A stretch of DNA of 64,000 nt from Dehalococcoidia bacterium UBA2158. Its GTDB lineage: Bacteria > Chloroflexota > Dehalococcoidia > Lucifugimonadales > UBA3495. Below the pieces are notes generated by a model that worked only from the letters and a program-made list of their open reading frames with translations, did no database searches and had not been told where the DNA came from. The position numbers and the translations under genes were made by a program. The first letter of the stretch is position 1. Every line of letters starts with the position of its first letter. Below are positions 26,364 to 33,816 of this stretch, in pieces. Location of the stretch: positions 1 through 64,000 of the forward strand of contig DCWQ01000006.1 of NCBI GenBank assembly GCA_002328185.1, in the 5' to 3' direction.

Positions 26364-26837
26364 ATGCTGATCGGCGTTGTATCCGACACCCATGGCTTCT
26401 ATGACCTGCGTGTGCCGCCGCTGCTTGAGGGAGTGGAGCACATCCTGCATGCGGGCGACATTGGCTCGGGGCAGATCATCGAACAGCTATCGGAGATCGC
26501 GCCCGTGACGGCGGTGCGGGGCAACGCCGACCGGGAAGGGCCCGAGTCCGAGTTCCCTAAGATCGAGACTCTCGAATTGGGTGGATGCCGCATCTATTTG
26601 ACCCACATCGTGAAAGTTCCAAAAGATGGGGACGATGCTGGGCTGGCGGCTTATTTGGTAAATGGAGCGGATGTGGTTGTGTTTGGCCACAGCCACATGG
26701 CTTTCCATGAATCGAGGGGCGGGCTGGCTTTCTTCAACCCCGGCGCGGCGGGCAAACGGCGGTTCAAGGTGGTGCCGTCCATCGGGTTGTTGGAGTTGGA
26801 GCCGGGGCTGGTGCAGGGGCGGATACTGGTTCTTTGA
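26364..26837 (+). CDS. YfcE/MJ0936-type metallophosphodiesterase
   Basis: The start is taken at ATG 26364 because MLIGVVSDTHG is the family N-terminus. The 157-residue protein has the calcineurin-like metal ligands in order: SDTHG, HAGDI, RGNADRE, LTHI and FGHSHMA. These enzymes hydrolyse phosphodiesters with Mn2+; the physiological substrate is unknown. It stands alone between mutM (divergent) and the MFS gene (convergent). Transcription may be nearly leaderless. Confidence 0.88.
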   Translation: MLIGVVSDTHGFYDLRVPPLLEGVEHILHAGDIGSGQIIEQLSEIAPVTAVRGNADREGPESEFPKIETLELGGCRIYLTHIVKVPKDGDDAGLAAYLVNGADVVVFGHSHMAFHESRGGLAFFNPGAAGKRRFKVVPSIGLLELEPGLVQGRILVL

Positions 26838-26863
26838 GGGTTGGTTTGTGCTGGGATGAAAAG

Positions 26864-26901
26864 CCCCCATCCTAATCTTCTCCCATGAGCGGGGGAAGGG
26901 A
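26864..26901 (+). repeat. Direct repeat copy 1 flanking the MFS gene
   Basis: The sequence cccatcctaatcttc followed by a pyrimidine/purine palindrome-like gagcgggggaaggga resembles 28175-28213, on the other side of the MFS gene in the same orientation. Confidence 0.55.
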
Positions 26902-28164
26902 CTAACTACTTCTGCCTCTGACTGTGAAGAAGGCCAGCACCCCAGAGCCGACGGTTATGGCGGCTATGAGTTGGATGGCTGGTTTGAAGCCGAATAGGTC
27001 GGCTACGGCGCCGGCTAGCAGGGCGCCGACGATGAATCCGGCGTCGCGCCAGAACCGGTATACGCCCAGGAATGCCGCCCGGTCGGCGGCGGGTACGGCG
27101 TCGCCCACGGCGGCCAAAAGCGTGGGGTAGACCAGGGCTGTGCCCAAGCCGAGCAGAGCCATGGCACCGAGCCAGACACCGTAGGAGTCCACCCCCGCCG
27201 TTACAGAGATTGCCGTGCCCTGGAGCACCATGCCTACCGTGATTAGAGGTTTGCGCCCCAGGATGTCACTGGCCCAGCCGGTGGCCAGTTGGAGGCCGCC
27301 CCAGACCAGGGGGTAGACCGCGACCAAAATAGCGATTCGGTCCAGGGACAGGCCTTGACTGGCGAAATAGAGCGGGAAAATCCCCCAGGCCACACCGTCG
27401 TTCAGGTTTTTCACCAGTCCGGCTTGGGTGATCCCGAACAGGTAGGGCTTGCGCCAAGTGCCGTCGGCAAAGTTTGACTTGAATGATGAGCGAACTGGCG
27501 CCGCTCCTGAAATTCCGCCGGTTTCCAATGCTAGATGGGCCGACGTGTCCCGGATGAAGAGCACGCTAAAGGCCAGACCGGTGGCGGCTATGGCGGTTCC
27601 CAGGTAGAAGGGCTCGGGCCTAAGGCCGTAGGAGTCGGCGATGATCCCGGTCAATAACGCCATCACTGCCAGGGATGTATAGCCGGCTGTTTCGTTGAAT
27701 CCCAGCACCAGTCCTCGGAACCTGGGTCCGGCCAGGTCCATCTTCATGTTGACTGTCATGGACCAGGCAAGCCCCTGGTTTACACCCAATAATAGGTTGG
27801 CGCCGATGATCCAGCCCCAGGCAGGCGCCCAGATCAACAGTAGCGGCACCGGGATGCCGATCATCCAACCGGCGATGAGGATGCGCCGGCGGGTAAGCCA
27901 TTGGGTGAGGGGTCCGACCAGGAGGTTGGATCCGGCCTTGGCCAGGCCGAAGGTGGCGATGAAGGAGACAACGGCGGTCTTGGAGGTGACGCCGAATTCT
28001 TGTTCGGCCAGTCCCGGCAGGATGGTGCGCTCCATGCCAATCATCCCGCCGACGAACATATTGGTGGCTACCAGCAGGGCGATCTGACGCCAGTTGTCGG
28101 ACAGGCCGAGGGTGACTGGCCTTTGGGTGGACGCGAACGCGGGGAGCCAGTTAGTGATGCGCAT
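26902..28164 (-). CDS. MFS transporter
   Basis: A 420-residue major facilitator with about 12 membrane segments. The GMERTILPGLAEQEFG segment in helix 1-2 and a GPLTQWLTRRRILIAGWM (motif A-like) loop in the N-half, plus WASDILGRKPLI between helices 8 and 9, support MFS. The substrate cannot be predicted, although drug/metabolite efflux or sugar-type uptake are both possible. It is flanked on both sides by copies of the same short repeat, suggesting it could have been gained or moved as a unit. The start may be a few codons later. Confidence 0.88.
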   Translation of the reverse strand: MRITNWLPAFASTQRPVTLGLSDNWRQIALLVATNMFVGGMIGMERTILPGLAEQEFGVTSKTAVVSFIATFGLAKAGSNLLVGPLTQWLTRRRILIAGWMIGIPVPLLLIWAPAWGWIIGANLLLGVNQGLAWSMTVNMKMDLAGPRFRGLVLGFNETAGYTSLAVMALLTGIIADSYGLRPEPFYLGTAIAATGLAFSVLFIRDTSAHLALETGGISGAAPVRSSFKSNFADGTWRKPYLFGITQAGLVKNLNDGVAWGIFPLYFASQGLSLDRIAILVAVYPLVWGGLQLATGWASDILGRKPLITVGMVLQGTAISVTAGVDSYGVWLGAMALLGLGTALVYPTLLAAVGDAVPAADRAAFLGVYRFWRDAGFIVGALLAGAVADLFGFKPAIQLIAAITVGSGVLAFFTVRGRSS

Positions 28165-28174
28165 AAGATGGAGT

Positions 28175-28213
28175 GCCCCATCTTAACCTTCCCCCTTGCC
28201 AGGTGGAAGGGAT
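28175..28213 (+). repeat. Direct repeat copy 2 flanking the MFS gene
   Basis: The segment gccccatcttaaccttcccc and the following gtggaaggga match 26864-26901 with several substitutions and the same orientation. Confidence 0.5.
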
Positions 28214-28224
28214 CTTTTGCCCTA

Positions 28225-29070
28225 TTAATCCAGCCGAATGGCTTGGGAGCCGAGTTGGGGCCAGGCGGCGGGGGCGGCGGCTTTTTCTAGGCGTTCGTCC
28301 AGGGGCAGGTCTTCGTCCCAATAGTAGCCGATGAAGCGTTGGCCGTTGATGCCGTCGGAAGCGTCCGAGGCCAGCCAGACCACGGGCGCCTGCATGACTT
28401 CAGGGTTGATCATGTTCTCGCGTTGGTGATGGGTGTCGTCTGGGATCAGGTCGGTGCTGGCCATGCCACCGGGCACCAAGACGTTGACCGTGACTCCGGT
28501 GCCCTCCAACTCGCGGGACGCCATGGCGACCAGGGCTTCATGGGCAGCTTTGGAAGGGCCGTAGGGCGCGCCGCCCTCGCGGTACATGGTGTTCGTACTG
28601 GTGGTGACGCCGATGATTCGACCCCAGCCTTGGGCCAGCATGTGGGGCACAACGGTCCGGGTCATATAGAAGGGGCCGCTGCTGTTCACCGAGACGACCC
28701 GGTCCCATTCTTCGACGGGCACCTCCCAGAAGTTGTTTTTGGTCTCGCCGCCCATGAGCATGTTCTTGGGCGCGATACCGGCGTTGTTGACCAATATATG
28801 GAGCCCGCCCAGGTCTTCGATGGTGCGCTGTATCGAACGCTCGGCCTCGCCGGTGGAAGAAACATCAACGATCTGGGTCATGACGCAATCGTCGCCGCCG
28901 ATCTCGCGCATGTAATTGGAAGTCTCGTCCAGCCACTGCTGGTTGATGTCCATCATGGACACTCTAGCGCCAGCCTTAACTAACGCCTCAGTCATAGCCC
29001 GCCCTAACCCTCTAGGACTGGCCGCCCCAGTCACAATGGCAATCTTCCCTTCAAGAACCCTCTCACGCAT
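28225..29070 (-). CDS. Short-chain dehydrogenase/reductase (SDR) 1
   Basis: The start is at ATG 29070, with AGGAG 8 bp upstream. The 281-residue protein has the SDR cofactor motif as TGAASPRGLGRA near residue 15, NNAG for the active-site frame, and a Y-x3-K where YGPSKAAHE holds Tyr and Lys. It is NAD(P)H-dependent. It lies next to a second SDR on the same strand and near a third, suggesting a small catabolic set for hydroxylated compounds. The substrate is unknown. Confidence 0.87.
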   Translation of the reverse strand: MRERVLEGKIAIVTGAASPRGLGRAMTEALVKAGARVSMMDINQQWLDETSNYMREIGGDDCVMTQIVDVSSTGEAERSIQRTIEDLGGLHILVNNAGIAPKNMLMGGETKNNFWEVPVEEWDRVVSVNSSGPFYMTRTVVPHMLAQGWGRIIGVTTSTNTMYREGGAPYGPSKAAHEALVAMASRELEGTGVTVNVLVPGGMASTDLIPDDTHHQRENMINPEVMQAPVVWLASDASDGINGQRFIGYYWDEDLPLDERLEKAAAPAAWPQLGSQAIRLD

Positions 29071-29131
29071 CAGAACACTCCTGCAATCTACCAAACTCGT
29101 ACGAATAAAACGCGGTTGCACCGCTGCAGCG

Positions 29132-29884
29132 CTATTGGGCTAGGAAGCCGCCGTCTATCACTAGTTCGCTGCCCGTTACGAACGATGATTCGTCCGACGC
29201 CAGGTATAGCACCCCATAGGCCACGTCTTCGGGTTGGCCCGTGCGGCCGATGGGAACGCGGGCGATGGACTCGGCCACCGCTGCCGGGTCGCCCTGGCGG
29301 AAGTCGGTCATTGGGGTGTCGATGGGGCCGGGGTGAATGGAGTTGGCCCGGATGCCCTCCGGCGCGTACTGGATGGCAGTGGACTTGGTGAAGATGCGCA
29401 CCGCACCTTTGGAGGCGTTGTACACGGCCGAGACATAAGACTGGCCGGCGATTCCCGAGATGGAAGAGATGTTTACGATGGAACCGCCGCCGGCCTTCCG
29501 CATCTCGGGGATGGTAGCTTTGGTACCCAAGAACACGCCCTTGGCGTTGACGTCCATGACCCGGTCCCACTCGTTGACGGTGATGTCTTCGAGCTCGACC
29601 CGGGACACCACGCCAGCGTTGTTGACCAGGATGTCCAACTTGCCGAAGCGGCTCACGGTTTCCGTGATGGCTGATGTCCAGTTCTCTTCACTGCTCACGT
29701 CCAGGTGGACGAAAAGACACTCGCCGCCCAGATCGTTGATCGCAGCCTCGGTCTTGCGGCCGTCTTCATCGAGCACGTCCCCGATGACGACCTTTGCGCC
29801 CTCCTGGGCGAATATTTTGGCCTCGGCGGCGCCCATTCCCCGGGCTCCGCCACTGATGAAAGCAACCTTATTCTCCAGCCGCAT
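29132..29884 (-). CDS. Short-chain dehydrogenase/reductase (SDR) 2
   Basis: A 250-residue classical SDR. SGGARGMGAAEA (10-21) is the glycine-rich NAD(P) motif, NNAGVV follows at about 87, SSISGIAG carries the catalytic Ser, and YNASKGAV the Tyr-Lys pair. The tail with GELVIDGG-like SELVIDGGFLAQ is typical of family members acting on hydroxysteroids, 3-oxoacyl or sugar alcohols. The short RBS is GGGGGTAGCT before ATG. It is transcribed towards SDR 1, with a 61-bp gap to its start at 29070. Confidence 0.92.
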   Translation of the reverse strand: MRLENKVAFISGGARGMGAAEAKIFAQEGAKVVIGDVLDEDGRKTEAAINDLGGECLFVHLDVSSEENWTSAITETVSRFGKLDILVNNAGVVSRVELEDITVNEWDRVMDVNAKGVFLGTKATIPEMRKAGGGSIVNISSISGIAGQSYVSAVYNASKGAVRIFTKSTAIQYAPEGIRANSIHPGPIDTPMTDFRQGDPAAVAESIARVPIGRTGQPEDVAYGVLYLASDESSFVTGSELVIDGGFLAQ

Positions 29885-29994
29885 AGCTACCCCCCTGCCG
29901 GTTTAATGGATAGATTCGATGTGAACCTAGACGGTTGGCAAGATTCTAACCGTTGGGCGCGGTTAGTCAATGGGGAGAGATGGAAGAATGGAAC

Positions 29995-30276
29995 TTAGTT
30001 GATGGAACAGACGATGAAGGGCTGGATACCGCTGACGGGGCCGTCGACGGTTCCGGAACAGAGGTTGTTCAACGTGCCCGCATTGACCAGGTTCCGGTCG
30101 TTTCATTGATGATGGAGCCGGCGTTGTTGACGTCGTCGTCGGTGAGATTGGTTGAGGAACCGGCATTTGTGAGTGCGCCGCCGAGCTTGATGTCCGACAA
30201 CGCGTCCAGGTTCTAGTAGGAGCTGAAGTGGAACATCTCGATGGTCTCCCGGTTGTCCTGCAGGCTGTCGAACATG
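29995..30276 (-). pseudogene. Remnant of an NNAG-repeat extracellular protein
   Basis: Short fragments in two frames contain repeated Asn-Asn-Ala-Gly blocks (DDDVNNAGSIINE and VNAGTLNNLCSGTVDG) ending FIVCSIN with TAA at 29995. Stops and a frameshift interrupt the reading. Such motifs are typical of beta-helix-like surface proteins, but the remnant is too short for a secure family call. It fills most of the 390-bp gap between SDR 2 and SDR 3. Confidence 0.4.
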
Positions 30277-31044
30277 TCATACAGTTTCAGGGGAATGGCC
30301 TGAGTGGTCGTTGGCCCCGAACAGGTTGATGAACTGCCCGGTCATGTCGGCCGGTGCGTGGGCGGCTAAGAACAGCGCGGCCCGGGCGATATCCTCGGGT
30401 TGGGTCCATTCTGGCCCGGCATCGGGCGGGATATGACTGCCGGCCGTCATATCCGTTTCCACCCAGCCAGGATTCAGTCCGTTGACCTTCACCCCGTGAG
30501 AGCGTACCGACTTGGCAAGGGAGGTTGTGTAGCCGATGACGCCCCACTTAGTTGCGCCGTAAGCCCCGTAATTGTCTTCGGCGATCGTCCCGGAGGATGA
30601 TCCGATGTTAATCACTATTCCCTGACTCCGCTCGACCATGTGCGGCACTACGAAGTGACAACAGAGGAATGTGCCCCGGAGATTTATGCCCATCTCCTCG
30701 TCCCAATGAGAAATGGGGGTTTCCCAAACCGGAGTGCCGTCGTGAATGATGGCGGCGTTATTGACCAGGATGTCGATGCGACCCCAGCGGTCCAGTATCT
30801 TTCCCACAGTGTCTTCCACCTCTGTCTCTAGAGAGACGTCCATCTGCCAAACGGCCGCCTGACCTCCGGGCCCTTCAATCTCACCTAAGACCTGTTCCAG
30901 CCGGGAGACATTCCGGCCAGTCAGCGCAACCTTGGCGCCCTCACCGGCCATAGCGATGGCGATGGCCTGGCCGATACCCCTGCCGGCGCCGGTCACCAAC
31001 ACAACTTTATCTAGTAATAAATCACCCAAAGCAAAACCTTTCAT
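30277..31044 (-). CDS. Short-chain dehydrogenase/reductase (SDR) 3
   Basis: The start is placed at ATG 31044. A longer reading into tRNA-Pro DNA would be an artefact. The 255-residue product has VTGAGRGIGQA, NNAAIIHDG in place of NNAG, GSSSGTIAED with the Ser, and YGATKWGVIGY with Tyr-Lys. The C-terminal end is DMTGQFINLFGANDHS. It is an NAD(P)-dependent oxidoreductase of unknown substrate. tRNA-Pro lies 38 bp upstream on the same strand, so the two may share a transcript. Confidence 0.88.
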   Translation of the reverse strand: MKGFALGDLLLDKVVLVTGAGRGIGQAIAIAMAGEGAKVALTGRNVSRLEQVLGEIEGPGGQAAVWQMDVSLETEVEDTVGKILDRWGRIDILVNNAAIIHDGTPVWETPISHWDEEMGINLRGTFLCCHFVVPHMVERSQGIVINIGSSSGTIAEDNYGAYGATKWGVIGYTTSLAKSVRSHGVKVNGLNPGWVETDMTAGSHIPPDAGPEWTQPEDIARAALFLAAHAPADMTGQFINLFGANDHSGHSPETV

Positions 31045-31081
31045 GAAGAGATGGTTGGAAAAGAAGAAGAGGAAACCCTGC

Positions 31082-31156
31082 TGGTCGGGGTGGGGAGAAT
31101 CGAACTCCCGACCTCCTGCTCCCAAAGCAGGCGCCCTACCGCTGGGCTACACCCCG
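31082..31156 (-). tRNA. tRNA-Pro (UGG)
   Basis: The minus strand folds into a complete cloverleaf with acceptor CGGGGTG/CACCCCG, a D arm, an anticodon stem cctgc/gcagg with anticodon TGG in loop TTTGGGA, the T arm GGAGTTCGATTCTCC and an encoded CCA at the 3' end. C1-G72 agrees with bacterial tRNA-Pro. Confidence 0.95.
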
Positions 31157-31393
31157 ATTGTTCTCGATTTTAACACGCGTGTGTGACGTAGACTGTCCGG
31201 AGCGCTCTACCGCCATCGCATCCGTGATATCCGATGCTCCAATCAATCGTATCGGACCCTCTGGCTACGTTCAAACACGAGTGGCAAATTAGTCAGTAAT
31301 GGCGCGGTGGAGAGGGGCTTAAGGCGAGACTGTAGGGGTTCGTGGGTTCACTAGGCCGCAAAGATTAGAAGGGTGCTGCGGAGAGGGAAAAAG

Positions 31394-31468
31394 TGGTACC
31401 CCCGGAGAGGGTCGAACTCTCGTCTCCGGCTCCGGAGGCCGGCACTCTATCCACTGAGCTACAGGGGC
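31394..31468 (-). tRNA. tRNA-Arg (CCG)
   Basis: The minus-strand cloverleaf has acceptor GCCCCTG/CGGGGGT (a terminal G-U pair), a D-stem with AGCTCAGTGGATAGAGT, an anticodon stem ccggc/gccgg with loop CTCCGGA and anticodon CCG, T arm GAGAGTTCGACCCTCTC and encoded CCA. Confidence 0.93.
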
Positions 31469-31590
31469 AGGTCAATTAGAAGAATAGCATGGTTTCCGAG
31501 GGGCCAACAAGCGCACGCAGACCACCCCTCTGGTAGACAAACCCCAGGCACCCCACTAGACTAGGGTCACTTTCCCACCGAGGTTCAATC

Positions 31591-32643
31591 ATGCCTGTTT
31601 TCACGCCCGAATACCTGCACAAAGTCGCCTACCACATCTACCGCGCCAAGGGCACCCCAGAAGATGAAGCGGAGATCGTGGCCAGGCACCTGATCAAGGC
31701 CAATCTGTCTGGGCATGATTCACACGGGATCATACAGACGCCCACCTACGTCGAGCGTATCGACGTGGGGCATATCGTCCCCGGCGCCGAATTTGAGATA
31801 ATTAAAGAGGCCCCTTGCACCGCCGTCATCGATGGCCACTGGGGCTTTGGATTCGTGCAGACCGAGAAGGCCACCCGCTTGGCCATCGAGAAGGCCAAGA
31901 CCAACGGGGTAGGGGCCGTCACCGTCTGCCATCAGAGTCACATCGGCCGGCTGGGCGACTATCCCACCATGATGGCCGCCGAGGACATGATCGGGTTGAT
32001 AACCGCCGACTCTGGTGCCGCGCCCAAACACGTCGCGCCCTTTGGCGGCATCGCCAGAAAACTGGGCACCAACCCCATGAGCATCGGAATGCCCAGCAAC
32101 TTGGACGGACCGGTCCTGATGGACATGGCCTCCAGTACCGTGGCCTTGGGCAAGATCGCCCTGTCACGCAACCGGAAAGAACAAATACCCTTGGGCTGGA
32201 TCGTAGACAAGGACGGCAACCCGACCACCGACCCCAACGACTATTATTCTGGCGGGGCCATCCTGCCCGTTGGCGTCGACCAAGGCCACAAGGGTTACGC
32301 CCTCTCATTCATGGTGGAGGTCTTCTCTGGCCTGCTCACCGGGCTGGGCTTCGGCATCGACCCTGAAGGACGGCATAACGACGGCGTGTTCATCGCCGCC
32401 TTCAATCTGTCGCATTTCCGCGACGTAGCAGAGTTCAAGAAAGACATGGGCGAGTTTGTGGAGTTCATCAAGGACTCACCCCCCGCTGCCGGGTTCACCG
32501 AGGTGCTCTATCCGGGCGAAATCGAGTGGAACAGGGAGCAGGCCCGCCGCAAAGAGGGCATCTTTGTGGAAGACGAGACCTGGGCGCAACTCGCCGACCT
32601 GATGAAATCGCTGGATATCGAATCAGAAGTGGGCCAGTCGTAA
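31591..32643 (+). CDS. Ldh_2 family (malate/L-lactate/L-sulfolactate-type) dehydrogenase
   Basis: A 350-residue protein of the Ldh_2 superfamily, unrelated to the Rossmann-fold lactate dehydrogenases. H.SHGIIQTP (about 42-51) places the catalytic His-Ser pair, and GHWGFGFV, HQSHIGRLGDY and PFGG..KLGTNPMSIGMP are conserved. The DQGHKGYALSFMVEVFSG end is typical. It uses NAD(P) to oxidise a 2-hydroxy acid or reduce an imine. The exact substrate (malate, sulfolactate, ureidoglycolate or pyrroline-2-carboxylate-type) cannot be decided. A start at ATG 31591 fits the family. Confidence 0.9.
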   Translation: MPVFTPEYLHKVAYHIYRAKGTPEDEAEIVARHLIKANLSGHDSHGIIQTPTYVERIDVGHIVPGAEFEIIKEAPCTAVIDGHWGFGFVQTEKATRLAIEKAKTNGVGAVTVCHQSHIGRLGDYPTMMAAEDMIGLITADSGAAPKHVAPFGGIARKLGTNPMSIGMPSNLDGPVLMDMASSTVALGKIALSRNRKEQIPLGWIVDKDGNPTTDPNDYYSGGAILPVGVDQGHKGYALSFMVEVFSGLLTGLGFGIDPEGRHNDGVFIAAFNLSHFRDVAEFKKDMGEFVEFIKDSPPAAGFTEVLYPGEIEWNREQARRKEGIFVEDETWAQLADLMKSLDIESEVGQS

Positions 32644-32703
32644 TTCGTTTAGAAGCGACGTGGAATCGGAAATAGGCCAGCCGTAAATAGCTAGAGGAAC
32701 TTA

Positions 32704-33321
32704 ATGAACGGTCAAGATATCAGGGAGACCTATCTGGAAGCGGGGGAGTTCTTCGCCAGCGTCGTCGACCAAGTGGACATCGACGGTTGGGACGAGCTTG
32801 CTCTGGGCGAGTGGTGCGCCCGCGATCTGACGGGACACACGTACCGCGCCTTTACAACCATCCTTAGCTACTCGGCGAAACCCGGCGACAAGGTTGACCT
32901 GGAGAGTCCGGTGGACTACTTCTTGAAAGCCTTCGAATCGCTGGCCGATCCCAAGATGGTGGCAGAGCGGGGTCGGGCCGCTGGGCTGGAGATCATCGAC
33001 GACCCACGGATGATGGTTCGCGGCTTCGCCATGTACGTCAAAAACAAGCTGGGAGAACTGGCCGACGACTTCATATTGGCTACTCCGGTCGGCGGCATCC
33101 GGCTCATTGACTATCTGCCGACACGGACCTTTGAGCTGGTCATCCACACCATGGACCTGGCCAAGGCCGTGGTGGTGGACGCCGAGCCTCCTGAAAAGGG
33201 CATGGCTGCAACGTTGGAGATACTGGGACAGATCGCCCTGCACCGAGGACATGCCTCAGACCTGGTCCTGGCTGCCACCGGACGAGGGGGCCTGCCGAAC
33301 GGGTTTTCGGTGCTGCCCTAG
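32704..33321 (+). CDS. DinB/MDMPI-like protein (maleylpyruvate isomerase family)
   Basis: A 205-residue protein with the four-helix DinB/mycothiol-dependent maleylpyruvate isomerase N-domain. W...LALGEWCARDLTGHTYR near residues 28-45 and RTFELVIHTMDLAKAV near 139-155 carry the family metal-binding histidines H40 and H147-like. Members use a metal and a thiol cofactor. Mycothiol is typical of actinobacteria, so the partner here is unclear. It lies 60 bp after the dehydrogenase on the same strand. Function is predicted only at family level. Confidence 0.75.
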   Translation: MNGQDIRETYLEAGEFFASVVDQVDIDGWDELALGEWCARDLTGHTYRAFTTILSYSAKPGDKVDLESPVDYFLKAFESLADPKMVAERGRAAGLEIIDDPRMMVRGFAMYVKNKLGELADDFILATPVGGIRLIDYLPTRTFELVIHTMDLAKAVVVDAEPPEKGMAATLEILGQIALHRGHASDLVLAATGRGGLPNGFSVLP

Positions 33322-33367
33322 AGCGGGTCTCGTGGTAAGGCACACAGTACGAAAATCGTAAACTGCG

Positions 33368-33396
33368 TTGCCCGGCTCAAGGCCATATGCTATAAT
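33368..33396 (+). promoter_or_regulatory. Promoter of rpsO
   Basis: TTGCCC (33368-33373), a 17-bp spacer and perfect TATAAT (33391-33396) lie 48 bp before the rpsO ATG. The leader is strongly purine-rich (aaagaagagaagagagagaa), a form that can serve as a ribosome and S15 binding region. Confidence 0.65.
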
Positions 33397-33443
33397 CTCC
33401 GCAACGTAAAAGAAGAGAAGAGAGAGAAGCAAGTACACACCTG

Positions 33444-33710
33444 ATGCTAGACGGAGATACTAAAGCGCGGATCATCAAGGAATACCAGATTAACGGCAAG
33501 GATACAGGCTCAGCCGAAGTCCAAGTCGCCGTGCTCACCGAAAATATCAAGCAACTCACGGAACACCTAAGGGAACACAAGAAGGACGTCCACTCACGGC
33601 GCGGGCTTCTTGGTATGGTTTCCCAGAGGCGCAGACTCCTCAAGTACCTCGACGCAGAAGACGTCACCCGGTACCAAACACTTATCGCCAGGCTTGGCCT
33701 GCGGCGTTAA
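33444..33710 (+). CDS. rpsO: 30S ribosomal protein S15
   Basis: An 88-residue protein of exact S15 length. It binds the central domain of 16S rRNA. DTGSAEVQVA, LTEHLREHKKDVHSRRGLL and the C-terminal RRRLLKYL are the S15 signatures. It is followed by a small terminator and then pnp, the standard order in bacteria, where S15 represses its own translation. Confidence 0.97.
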   Translation: MLDGDTKARIIKEYQINGKDTGSAEVQVAVLTENIKQLTEHLREHKKDVHSRRGLLGMVSQRRRLLKYLDAEDVTRYQTLIARLGLRR

Positions 33711-33723
33711 GTCCTCTCAGAAC

Positions 33724-33747
33724 AACACCCTCTTTAGGGTGTTATTT
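33724..33747 (+). terminator. Short hairpin between rpsO and pnp
   Basis: A 7-bp stem aacaccc (33724-33730)/gggtgtt (33737-33743) with a 6-base loop is followed by ATTTCT. It probably allows partial readthrough into pnp or is an RNase processing site. Confidence 0.6.
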
Positions 33748-33816
33748 CTCGTCTAGCTCTCACCCCCATCTATCGATTGCGCACGTTATTTATTGCGAGG
33801 TTGCCCTAGGCATATT

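Noticed and set aside
30277..31125. Longer reading of SDR 3 starting upstream inside the tRNA-Pro region
   Set aside because: The extra N-terminal residues come from translated tRNA sequence. The natural SDR N-terminus begins near 31044.
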